A stretch of DNA of 64,000 bases from NCBI RefSeq assembly GCF_021869535.1, contig NW_026262701.1, positions 7,145,501 through 7,209,500 on the forward strand. The letters run 5' to 3'. The first letter of the stretch is position 1; each line of letters begins with the position of its first letter. Made by a program: the position numbers and the translations under genes. The DNA is from Mytilus californianus. Its lineage: Eukaryota > Mollusca > Bivalvia > Mytilida > Mytilidae. This document shows, in pieces, positions 55,283-64,000 of the stretch. Below the pieces are notes generated by a model, which was not told where the DNA came from, did not search any database, and worked only from the letters and a program-made list of their open reading frames with translations.

Positions 55283-58200
55283 AAATCCTTTGTAATATGT
55301 TTCAATGTTAGCGACCACTGATGCTTAGTATCAACTAAGTATATGTTTTCGCTCGTCACGTTTTCAGATTTGTATTGTACTTGATGTCTCTGATGGTTGC
55401 ACTGACTGGTACAAAAGTAAATAAAAACAACAAACAAAATGGATTTTTCCAAGTTTTATTTTTCTTATGGCAATAACAATGTACAAGACTTAACTTGATC
55501 TGATCATTAACACATTTAGTTAACACAACAACTGAATTTTTTTTTTCAAACATGTGTGATCTAGGAGCTAAAACATATTTTATTAGATTATCCAATCATT
55601 GCTACACATCAATCAAATTTCACGTTTGTGCAAACTCATCAATGGTGCAAAAAATAATCATCTCAGTTTCATTTTTATGCCCTTTTTGGTAATATTTGTG
55701 TAGATTGTGCATGTTACATTTCAGATATCCAAATTAAACAACAGCTTTTTAAAATTCCTTGATTCCCCCGAAAGAAATTCCTTTTTTCAGATTTCATACT
55801 ATGAAAAGTCCCCTTGATTTAATTTTTTTCATTCTTCAAAAATCATCTTTTCACATTTAATTAAGTTTGAAATACATTCATTTCCTACAAAAATAATTTC
55901 AATTAAGCTTGTGAATTTCATCAAAATTTCAAATTCTCAACTAAATAGAACTGAGAAGCAAGTGTTCATACCAATAGAAATTTGAACAGTAGATATTATT
56001 AGACAAGTTAGCTGACACAGTTATTAGTCACATGACATAGTATTGCCACATTTTAAAATGATGAAAATGTATGAGATCATATTGAAATGGAACAACACAT
56101 TATATACATTATCACTGCTTGGCAAATATCACATCCAAAATATAAACCATTCATCTACCAAACAGTAAAAATGTCTTTTTACATATAAACATGAATTTCT
56201 TTTTGTTTAATAATGAAAAACATGAAATTTTTAAAAATGCCCTATATATTGTTTAAGAAATTAACTTCATTTGACAATTCAAAAAATATATATATATAAC
56301 TCCTTTAATATCCCTGCATCTTTTTTTTTCTCTTTTTTTTAACTTCACAACACACACAACTTTCTTCCCATTCAATTCACTTCAGCAAAGTACACAGCAG
56401 TTTTTTTCAACTTTATAAGAGGTCATTTCAAAAATGATCATACATTTTGTTCATCTAAAAAATTGGAAAATCCTTCAAGTCTTTGTATGTGAACTTGAAA
56501 GGTTTTATGTTATTTCATCCATTATATAAACTACTGGACCACACTCATCGTTTACTTTCAATAAGCGACATTAATATGTATTGCATTACCCTGTTTGTCA
56601 CACTGATCTGAATTAAGCACTGGCAATCGATAAATATGAAACAAGGACAGAAAATTTCCTCCCAGAGTGCCCAAAATTCTTACATAAAACTTTTGTAATG
56701 ACCCCTTAAAATAGCAAATTCAAGTGAACAAAACATATGAAGTCACTTAGAATTTATAAAATTTGATAACTATATCATATATTACATATATTTCATAAAA
56801 TAGAATCAAGCCCATCCAATCTTTAACTCGCAAGTTTGCTGTACAGATATCTCGAAATAAGAAGGTCAATTTCAAAGCATAAAGAGATATACAGATTGAA
56901 AACAAACGTAGAGCAAAACTGCGAGTTCAATATTTCATACATATATATATATATACACACACAAGTTTCACTCGTTAATATATCTGTTTTACATTACCTA
57001 CACACCACCTGACAGGACGTCAGTTTACTTATTTATGGTGAAAATCTTGGATTTTCTTTTCTCACTTCACTGAAAAACTTCTCTATTGCACCAATTATGT
57101 CCTTTGTGATTTTATCACAAATATGACAATGTAAAACAGATCTATAATCACAAGGCTTTTAGAGCAGATTGAAAGTTATGATTAGATTTATCTCCCTTTT
57201 TACGGGGTAGGACATTTATTTCCCCTTTGTTCAGTGTCTATAATTCTTGTATTTTGTATCTATCTATCATAACAATCCTTCTACCTAGAAGTCATTTCAT
57301 TTTTTTATTTCTCCTAATCTAAATAGAAAATGATAAATGTTGAATATGTTCAAACTGGCCTTCTTACCCAATAAAACTGGCCAGCAATATCCCAAACAAA
57401 AACACACAGTTGGTTACATTGTTTTGATCAATTTTTGGCAGATTTATCAGGATTTGATTTTGTAACACTTATACAAATCATTCTTAAACTTTAATAGAAG
57501 AATTTATTAAATTCAGTAATAACTATCTTGTGTAATAAGTAAGTTGAATTCATCACAAGTTTAAAGTTGCTTTTCAAGCAAATGTTTTGCAACTAAGCAC
57601 TATTAGAATAAAGCACACATTTATAAACTTATAAATCATATTTACATCAACACAACATGCCCTAATTTTTATAATACTGACAAAAAAAATTAGATAAATA
57701 CTTAGATGTATGAAGGTGTTAGAAGAACCTAAAGAATAAAAGTGGTATATTTCAATTTCCAACCTGAATATTTGTAATATCAGGTTTTTGAGTTTTTAAT
57801 GAATATTTCAGTTTTTTTAAAAAGAAATTATGTTACACACTTCTTTCCTATGCAATCTTTAAATAGACAAAATACTACCTTTTCTTGTGCAACATAAAGA
57901 ACTCGAAAAACAAAACAAAAAAATCCTCTTCACAAATTGCTCCAATTGCTTTCATATATAGGCAGTTGTGAAAAAACTTTATTATTTATGATGGAGTATT
58001 TGTACTTGTACTACAGCACAAGATAAAACAGGTGTAAAAACAACATACCTCGTACACTAACTAAAAATTATCACTACACAGCACATGTATACACATTCAA
58101 AAATATACATAAAAAGTTTATATATAAACATATAGCACTTAAAAAGTCATTTTCAGTAAGAAAACTATATACTATGCTTAGAAATAAAAAAAGAGGCAAA

Positions 58201-58735
58201 TAGGAAATAAATTATAAAAACCTTCAAGTCTCAGTAATAAATTATTTTTTGTTGAAGTTTTTAAAATTTTTATAAATATGATTCCTGATCATTATAAAAA
58301 ATGTGCAACAAATTTATCAATAAAAATTATATTAATCAACAAATAAAACTTCAAATTAATTCAAAATTTCCTCAAACCTTAACAATAATCTTTTCACATG
58401 ATTCCACAAAGTTTTCAAAATTCAGGAAACAAAATCATTCTTTAGCTTTATTTTGTCTTTATAAAAATGCATTAGATAGTAAATCATCTCTATACAACAT
58501 GAAATCTTTGTTTATATGTTAGAATAAGTAATGAAAATACCTAAGCTAAACAACATACAGACAACATATAAGCATTTTTCAGATTAAATGAAGAAATGTC
58601 AACAAATTAATCACTTTACACATTCCCATTCCGTCTCTCATTAACTCTGTACATTTCATATTGTAACTTTTCCACAGTTGTTTTAACAATTTCTTTAATA
58701 CAAAATAAATGTCATTCATTTTTTAACCTTCAATC

Positions 58736-58816
58736 AAATACATTGTACCAAAAAGTCATACCAAATACATTGTACCAAAAAGTCATACCAAATACATTGT
58801 ACCAAAAAGTCATACC
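58736..58816 (+). repeat. 27-bp tandem repeat, 3 copies
   Basis: AAATACATTGTACCAAAAAG then TCATACC repeats at 58736, 58763 and 58790 without change. Confidence 0.95.
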
Positions 58817-59204
58817 AAATAAGCATTCGTCATTGTTTATTCCTTTGTATTTCTGATATCCAAGTTTATTAAATTTTGAACACTAATCGAGGAAATTGCT
58901 GATGTGTAAATAAACCTGTGTTAATTATTTTATGACAATGTTCTTACATCATCGTATTAAATAAAGTAAGTAGCCCTTGGATATCAGAATATAAGAAAAA
59001 CATTTAACCTTAATCTCTGGTTCAAACCTTATTCTTCCAACTGCAACAATATTTAATATTATCATAAACAAACAATTTTTCTACATAACAAAGCCTTACA
59101 ACAAAAGCCTTAACACATAACACAAAGGCATTTAAATATGATGTAACAAATGTATTATTTCCAAGTCTGAAATGTAGTCAATTAAATGTTTTGAGACTGA
59201 ACGC

Positions 59205-59277
59205 AGAGAACCAGTTCATCAGTTTCATTCAATGTCAGACAGAGAACCAGTTCATCAGATTCATTCCATGTCAGACA
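59205..59277 (+). repeat. 36-bp duplication
   Basis: AGAGAACCAGTTCATCAGTT, then TCATTCAATGTCAGAC, repeated at 59241 with two substitutions, 50 bp downstream of the transporter stop codon. Confidence 0.92.
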
Positions 59278-59328
59278 AACTCCAGCAGCACCAAGTGAAA
59301 CGTTTCCCTGCCGAAAATAAATGTCAAG

Positions 59329-59519
59329 TTACATTTTTGTTTCAATCTTGACCGTTTCAATGTCCAAATGTTGGCTTGTGTAACAACTGTTTTGGATCTC
59401 AACATCATTGTTGTCCTTCTTCTTTCTAAGTGGACAACCCAGCACTCCAGCCATGGCCAAGCATGCCCCAGCCATATAATAAACAGCATTCACACTTCCC
59501 GTGGAATCAATGATCCAAC
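59329..59519 (-). CDS. MCT-like transporter, last exon (TM12 and C-terminus)
   Basis: The acceptor (gttatttcag on the minus strand) precedes 59519. The exon enters in phase 1 and ends at TAA 59329-59331, 191 nt. It encodes GWIIDSTGSVNAVYYMAGAC then LAMAGVLGCPLRKKK. The G-W-x-x-D-x-T-G-S block followed by a hydrophobic helix is the last transmembrane segment of SLC16-type transporters, and RKKK marks the cytosolic side. The 30-residue tail is polar and ends VKIETKM. The preceding exon (59692-59921) ends in phase 0, which does not match, so a coding exon is missing between them. Confidence 0.85.
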
Positions 59520-59691
59520 CTGAAATAACAAATGATCCTTTATATGTATTATGAAGAAAAAAAATCAATATAGTGATGAAATGGACTTTAAATGTACAAA
59601 TTTACCATTCAGGTGTGAAAATGACTCCATAAAATATACATGAAGGTTTATTTATAGAATTCAATTTAGTTTTTCTATATTTATGAGTTAC

Positions 59692-59921
59692 AGTTGTACA
59701 AAATGGCCAAATTATTGTCATAACTCCAGCGAGCACCAAGGAAGCATTATTCAAAAACACCACATTCGCCCAAGGTCGATCTGCTATCCATCCAGCAAGT
59801 ACCCTACCAATGGCATTTGAAAGACCAATCACTGAGAACACAATCGGAACCGAAGTTTTGTGGTCCGTTGAATTTAAGGATCTTATTAAATCTTGCAAGA
59901 AGAAGAAAGGTATAAAGAAAC
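59692..59921 (-). CDS. MCT-like transporter, exon with TM7 end to TM9
   Basis: The acceptor ttctttttcag precedes 59921, and the minus-strand donor GTAACT follows 59692. The exon is 230 nt, phase 1 in and phase 0 out. It encodes GFFIPFFFLQDLIRSLNS, then IVFSVIGLSNAIGRVLAGWI with ADRP (TM8 and loop) and LAGVMTIIWPFCTT (TM9). PFCTT occurs at this place in many SLC16 proteins. If the donor is ignored, the frame runs into nonhomologous text (VTHKYRKTKL) and stops at 59602, so the donor is preferred. The usual following segment (TM10-TM11, roughly 60 residues) is not encoded anywhere between here and 59519. Confidence 0.85.
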
Positions 59922-60192
59922 CTGAAAAAGAATAAGAAAAATATACATATATACTAATATATCTTCTAATAACACGAGTTCTCCTGAACTAAAAACATTA
60001 ACCAGAACAAGGACACATAATCATGTTACTGTTGTATAAACAATACAAAAATAAAACTTACAAAAATACATCATACATCATGCTTTCATCAAGAACATGA
60101 AGTGCATGTAGTAATTATTTGTTTCTACTGGATACAACTTGGAAGATCATCCAAGAATTGTCAGTACCTAGATTACAAAGATTTTGTCCTCT

Positions 60193-60430
60193 GAAGAAAG
60201 TGTTGTGTACCAATCTTATTGAATAATTACACGCTGAAGAAATATTGTTGTGTACTAATCTTACATTAAATAATTACACGTGGGAAGAAATATTTTTGTG
60301 TACTAATCTTTCACTGAATAATTACACCTTGGAAGAAACATGGTTGTATACTAATCTTTCACATAAGAATTACACATGTCAGAAGAAACATTATTGTGTA
60401 CTAATCTTACATTGAATAATTACACAATCT
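60193..60430 (+). repeat. 48-bp tandem repeat, 5 copies (transporter intron)
   Basis: GAAGAAATATTGTTGTGTAC, then TAATCTTACATTAAATAATT ACAC-type text, recurs at 60193, 60236, 60284, 60332 and 60381 (units 43-49 bp, diverged) in the intron between exons 3 and 4. Confidence 0.88.
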
Positions 60431-60513
60431 GGACACATGTTGAAAGAATTTCTATGTCACACTACAAGCTGTTACTCTGCATTATGATAAATTTCCATAT
60501 ATAAAATACTTAC

Positions 60514-61521
60514 CCAGCATGTTCAAGAAGCTGGCACTTGCGTACAGGATAAAGGTTTTATCTTTTAACAGACTCAAGTCCAACATATGTGAAATGCTCC
60601 TTATCCATTCAGGCAGGGGGTGTTCATACTCCATCATCAGTGTCCGAACACTAGCATCATACTCAGACGCTGTCATTGCTGACATAAGGCTAGTACCAAT
60701 GATTGTTGTTGGCGGAGTCAAATGATTAGAATCCAAGGGACGGAAACTATCCTGAGGTCCAAAACTTCCATTTCTTTTAACTGGAACTAGCAAACTCCCA
60801 TTTTCCTTAATGTCTTTTTCATTAGGGAATTTGACAGAGTCGTCTCTACATAATTTTTCCCATGGGTCTTCCTGAGGTAGGTTATTTCCTGATTGAGGCG
60901 AGTCACATAAACTCCCACATCCACTGTCTCTTCTGCGTTCATAATCCCTTTTCCTTCGTGGGAATTCCTTTTTCTCCTGTACTGGAGTCTGAGGTTTCGA
61001 GTCAAATATGAACTTATCTCGTACAATACCAGGGATTATTTTGTTAAGTGAACGAGAACTGAATCCTAAGTGTTCTTTCAGTCTGTTTATATACGAATTA
61101 CTTTTGTTCATTTTATCTATTTCAATTTTGTCAATCTTGATCAAACGATTATCCCTAGTAATTATGCAATTGTCAAGAGATCCATTTGAAATAGTTCTTT
61201 GTCGTTCTTTCTCTGCAATCAAAGCTTTCATAATGAGTCCTTGTTGGACAATTCCCCTCTTCATTCTCGGAGTTCTTTTAGCCTTATATAAAGGTCTATA
61301 ACAAGCACCACAGATTGCACACTGTAGAACAACACCAGCTAATATAACTGTGCCATTTTTTATGTCATACTCTTCAAATATATACTTATTGAAACTACTG
61401 AACAATAATGTGCCAATGCCAGAGCCACATAGTGCCATTCCTGTGGCAAAAGCTCTCTTCTTCTCGAACCAATAACCAATAATGACTATGGATGGTAAAT
61501 AGATCAATCCAAAACCAATAC
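60514..61521 (-). CDS. MCT-like transporter, large exon: TM4 end, TM5, TM6, long loop, TM7
   Basis: The minus-strand acceptor accattttag precedes 61521 and the donor GTAAGT follows 60514. The exon is 1008 nt, phase 1 in and out. It begins GIGFGLIYLPSIVIIGYWFE then KKRAFATGMALCGSGIGTLL, the conserved TM4-TM5 region of SLC16 transporters with the KRxxATG turn. TM6 is GTVILAGVVLQCAICGACY. A hydrophilic loop of about 210 residues follows, basic then acidic (RRKRDYERRRDS, QEDPWEKL), much like the central cytosolic loop of MCTs but long. TM7 starts KTFILYASASFLNMLG. The exon is intact with no frameshift. Confidence 0.92.
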
Positions 61522-61909
61522 CTAAAATGGTATATTATAAATTGGTCAATAAATTGATAAATACTAAATTGACAAATACCAGAATTATATTACTACCCAC
61601 AATTATCTAATACAGTAAACATTTTATATTAATTGTAATGTAAAATGTCAGTATTAAAAGTAACTCTCAGTCTCTACTCAAGATAGTTGATGACGATAGT
61701 TGGTTGTTACATCCAGTGGCAAATATTTCAGACAGACGACGATAATTTCATTGCAGAAAAGAACAAAGTTTTCTTTTATCAAAAGTCTGCCAGGGACAGA
61801 TCTTGAATCTGGTATTTTCTGGTATGTTTTTGAATACTTTTTAAAAAATTTTGATAGGAAGGTTAAAATTTGCTGGTATTTGAAAATAAATATCTGATAT
61901 ATATTTTAC
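61522..61909. other. Transporter intron, no other feature
   Basis: 388-bp intron between exons 3 and 2, AT-rich with no gene signal. Confidence 0.7.
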
Positions 61910-62053
61910 CTGTAATGATACCAAATGTAATGATAAGTACTTCAACATTTGGTGACACAGTACTGACCAACAGACCAATCACTGAGATCAATGTCCCTCC
62001 CATGACAACCTTCCGACAACCAAATCTGTTGGCTAGAACACCAGCTACTGGAC
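61910..62053 (-). CDS. MCT-like transporter, exon with TM2-TM4 region
   Basis: The minus-strand acceptor gatttgtttttgtag precedes 62053 and the donor GTAAAA follows 61910. The exon is 144 nt, phase 1 in and out. It encodes GPVAGVLANRFGCRKVVMGG then TLISVIGLLVSTVSPNVEVL. The GP-x4-L-x-NRFGCR loop between TM2 and TM3 is a hallmark of the SLC16 family. Confidence 0.9.
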
Positions 62054-62291
62054 CTACAAAAACAAATCTGTATGTATCATTATTTTTCATCATTGTATTT
62101 CTTACTGTTACCTTACATGTAAGGTAATGTTCTAGTCTAAGTAATTATGATGTAGTGGTAGGTTATTTTCGATTTCGGCTTGGAAACCTCACTTGGTCTT
62201 TCTATATCATAATCATTTGAACTAGTAGTTTTCATAAATTAATATAAACCTTAGTAAAATTCAGTTTTTCTTCCATTCATATAGGAAAAAA

Positions 62292-62345
62292 TAAATGTCA
62301 TGATGTGTCTAACATAAATGTCAGGATGTGTCTAACATAAATGTA
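62292..62345 (+). repeat. 23-bp duplication in transporter intron
   Basis: TAAATGTCATGATGTGTCTA ACA followed by TAAATGTCAGGATGTGTCTA ACA, then a partial third TAAATGT. Confidence 0.9.
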
Positions 62346-62435
62346 ATAATGTTATTGCCATAGAAATGAGCCATTTAGTAAACTGTTGTAAGATAGTTAC
62401 ACTGGTTATTTAAATTATCATGAATAATTTCTTAC

Positions 62436-62712
62436 CAGCCAGTAAGTAGCATCCAACCAGCAGAGATGTCACCCATGACACTGAAACATGATGGACATTG
62501 AAGAAACTCATCCATTCTTCATGGTACATTCCTGCTGTAAAACAGACGCCATCCACGACGACATTGGCACAAAAGGCGGCCAGGACAATGACCCAGCCCC
62601 ATCCTCCATCCGGACACCTTGAATTCCTTGGCTCTGGTTCTGGTTCAATCTCAACATCTTTTTCACTTATATCATCAAATTTAGATCCACCCATATTGAC
62701 AGAAAGGGTCAT
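62436..62712 (-). CDS. MCT-like transporter, first coding exon (start codon, TM1-TM2)
   Basis: Proton-linked monocarboxylate-transporter-like membrane protein (SLC16 family, MFS fold). ATG at 62712-62710 begins MTLSVNMGGSKFDDISEKD. The acidic cytosolic N-terminus (EIEPEPEPRNS) leads to CPDGGWGWVIVLAAFCANVV, the SLC16 signature [D/E]G[G/S][W/F][G/A]W at the start of TM1, then TM2 (SVSWVTSLLVGCYLLAG). The donor GTAAGA follows 62436, and the exon ends in phase 1. A likely acceptor (tttacaatttcag) at 62750 makes this an exon with a short 5' UTR, so at least one non-coding exon lies upstream. The substrate cannot be read from the sequence; several invertebrate members are orphan. Human SLC16 genes are homologues but I assign no orthologue. 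Confidence 0.92.
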
Positions 62713-62749
62713 AGAGCCCTTTTACCTTTTCCAAATTACATGGTATACC
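62713..62749 (-). other. 5' UTR part of transporter exon 1
   Basis: From the acceptor at 62750 (polypyrimidine TTTTTTTTTTACAATTTCAG on the minus strand) to the start codon. An upstream ATG at about 62742 opens and closes immediately (ATG TAA), a minimal upstream ORF. Confidence 0.6.
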
Positions 62750-63027
62750 CTGAAATTGTAAAAAAAAAAAGAAAACTATACTACACATATCTATCTTACA
62801 TTGTCTTATTCTACTGTAACTGCTGAAAAGGTAGTAAAAATTACTAATGTTATAATTAAGCATACACTGTAGATTAAAGTGTAAACCACTCTCTACCCCA
62901 AGAAATAAATATGAAAATAGTATCATTTGGTTCTTAATGAGTTTTAACCAAAAACAAAATACTCGTCTGTAATATTTTGCAAAATCAGATTTAAATAAAT
63001 GGGGAATGTGTCCATGGGACACAGATG

Positions 63028-63421
63028 ATGCCCCCGCTTCATATCATATAAAGTTATAAAGGGACATAACTGAAGAACGAAACAAGTGACACTACCCAAA
63101 TTTGTACTTGATCTGAGTTTTGTGGTAATAAGTATTGTGTATAAGTTTCATAATATTTGGTTGAGGCAAACTTAAGTTGAAGAACAGAAACGAAAAATTC
63201 AGCAATGTTTCCATTTGTAAAGGGGCATAACTCTAGAACGTTTAAGTGACGCCATCAAAATTCAAACTTGATCTGTGTTTTGTAGTAATAAGCATTGTGT
63301 ATAAGTTTTATAACATTTGGTTGAGGCAAACTAAAGTTAGAGAACAGAAACCAACTTTGGGACGTATGGAAGGACGTACAAGGGTAAAACCTAATGCCCC
63401 CCTCCGCTATGGCGGGGGCAT
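63028..63421 (+). mobile_element. Dispersed repeat with ATGCCCCCGC ends, tandem interior
   Basis: The left end ATGCCCCCGC (63028) and the right end GCGGGGGCAT (63421) are inverted. Inside, a unit of about 180 bp occurs twice: ATAACTGAAGAACGAAACAA / TGTATAAGTTTCATAATATT and ATAACTCTAGAACGTTTAAG / TGTATAAGTTTTATAACATT, each followed by TGGTTGAGGCAAACTNAAGT. I recognise the family as frequent in mussels. It lies in the presumed 5' intron or upstream region of the transporter. Confidence 0.8.
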
Positions 63422-64000
63422 AAAAAAAATCAAATTCAATAAAAGTTCAAAAGTTGGTCTAGTAAAGAAATTTTATTTCAATTTTAACTTCATGTGATAT
63501 CTTATGATCTAAAATAATTCAAGTTTCTCAGTACAAAGATTTCAGTTGGTATAGTTGACTTGAGATTTTTAAATACAATTAAATTATACATCTCTGATTT
63601 GACCAGAGACATATGTGTATATATGTCTCTGATTTGACTAAGTGGAATGTCCTTGCGAGTTAATTTTTGAGAAAAAAATGTCCCACACCTACCTACTATT
63701 ATCATGATTATACTATTATATTATGTCACAGCACACACTTAATTTCTATTAAAATGATATTTCTGGAATAACTTCCTTAATGGGAATAAGTCATTTTGTA
63801 TGTGTAAGCATTTATTTTCATCTAGCCGTTTGAGTGTGTCTTATTTATAGAACACTCACTGATCAGGTGATTACACAATAACAGGACAATAAACTGCTGG
63901 TTGTATAGATCGGTCATTAAACGTCGTCGAATTATTAAAAGTAGCTTATTACAACTAAATCTGACGGCTAGCCAATTGTTCCATTGATATTTAAAGCTAA
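63422..64000. other. Upstream or intronic DNA, nothing recognised
   Basis: A short duplicated phrase (TCTCTGATTTGAC at 63591 and 63626) is the only visible structure. No promoter element that I can assert. Confidence 0.4.

Larger units (their letters stand above)
55450..59328 (-). other. Probable long 3' UTR of the transporter gene
   Basis: About 3.9 kb of AT-rich DNA downstream of the stop codon, free of the interspersed repeats that fill the preceding 35 kb. A minus-strand AATAAA lies near 55457-55462 (plus-strand TTTATT) and could be the poly(A) signal. Short internal duplications occur at 58736-58816 and 59205-59277. The extent is inferred from the repeat-free character and not proven. 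Confidence 0.4.

Noticed and set aside
59602..59691. Read-through C-terminus of the transporter (VTHKYRKTKL and onward)
   Set aside because: Text after PFCTT has no transporter character and a GTAACT donor sits exactly where an exon end is expected.
62498..62761. Plus-strand ORF opposite the transporter first exon
   Set aside because: Shadow of the coding minus strand. The minus-strand frame has the SLC16 signature.

Overview
The window is eukaryotic. It has GT-AG introns, very AT-rich non-coding DNA, no prokaryotic-style operons, and a dense layer of minisatellites, SINEs, LINE fragments and terminal-inverted-repeat elements. Several dispersed repeats match families I associate with bivalve molluscs, most of all marine mussels (Mytilus). 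Examples are SINE-type tails containing GCCACTGGACGTTAAAC, elements with AGCTCACCTGG ends, and a unit containing CACCTCCGGGTGCG. The taxonomic call is recall plus inference; no search was run.

About 1-19.3 kb (+ strand): the 3' part of a gene that begins upstream of the window. Phase-consistent exons at 43, 759, 1232, 2718, 3482, 5158 or 5687, 13981 or 15970, and 16419 encode two short C2HC zinc knuckles, a charged linker, a proline-rich segment and alternative lysine/arginine-rich C-termini. I cannot name the gene. Its introns carry striking minisatellites: a 33-bp array that repeats the splice acceptor eight times, a 48-bp array of about 3 kb derived from a SINE tail, and a 37-bp array.

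About 19.4-55.3 kb: no intact host gene that I can support. This is a graveyard of mobile DNA: three copies of a hairpin-ended element (one inside a 2.9 kb TIR element with a TTA target duplication), two or more tRNA-derived SINE copies, three LINE reverse-transcriptase C-terminal fragments, a decayed reverse-transcriptase tail of another family, a 1.5 kb element with perfect 33-bp TIRs and mirrored copies of a GTAACAGGATAGACA motif, a further TIR element split by a SINE, and a decayed cysteine-containing ORF near 41.4 kb.

About 55.4-62.8 kb (- strand): a monocarboxylate-transporter-like (SLC16/MCT family, major facilitator superfamily) gene with five recognisable coding exons. The start codon is at 62712 and the stop at 59329. 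The exon expected to encode transmembrane helices 10-11 is absent, and the flanking exon phases do not match, so this locus as sequenced cannot make a complete transporter. A long AT-rich region downstream is a likely 3' UTR. The region above 62.75 kb is its 5' intron or upstream DNA, with one more dispersed repeat. The two genes are convergent (one +, one -) and separated by the repeat-rich block; nothing suggests that they work together.
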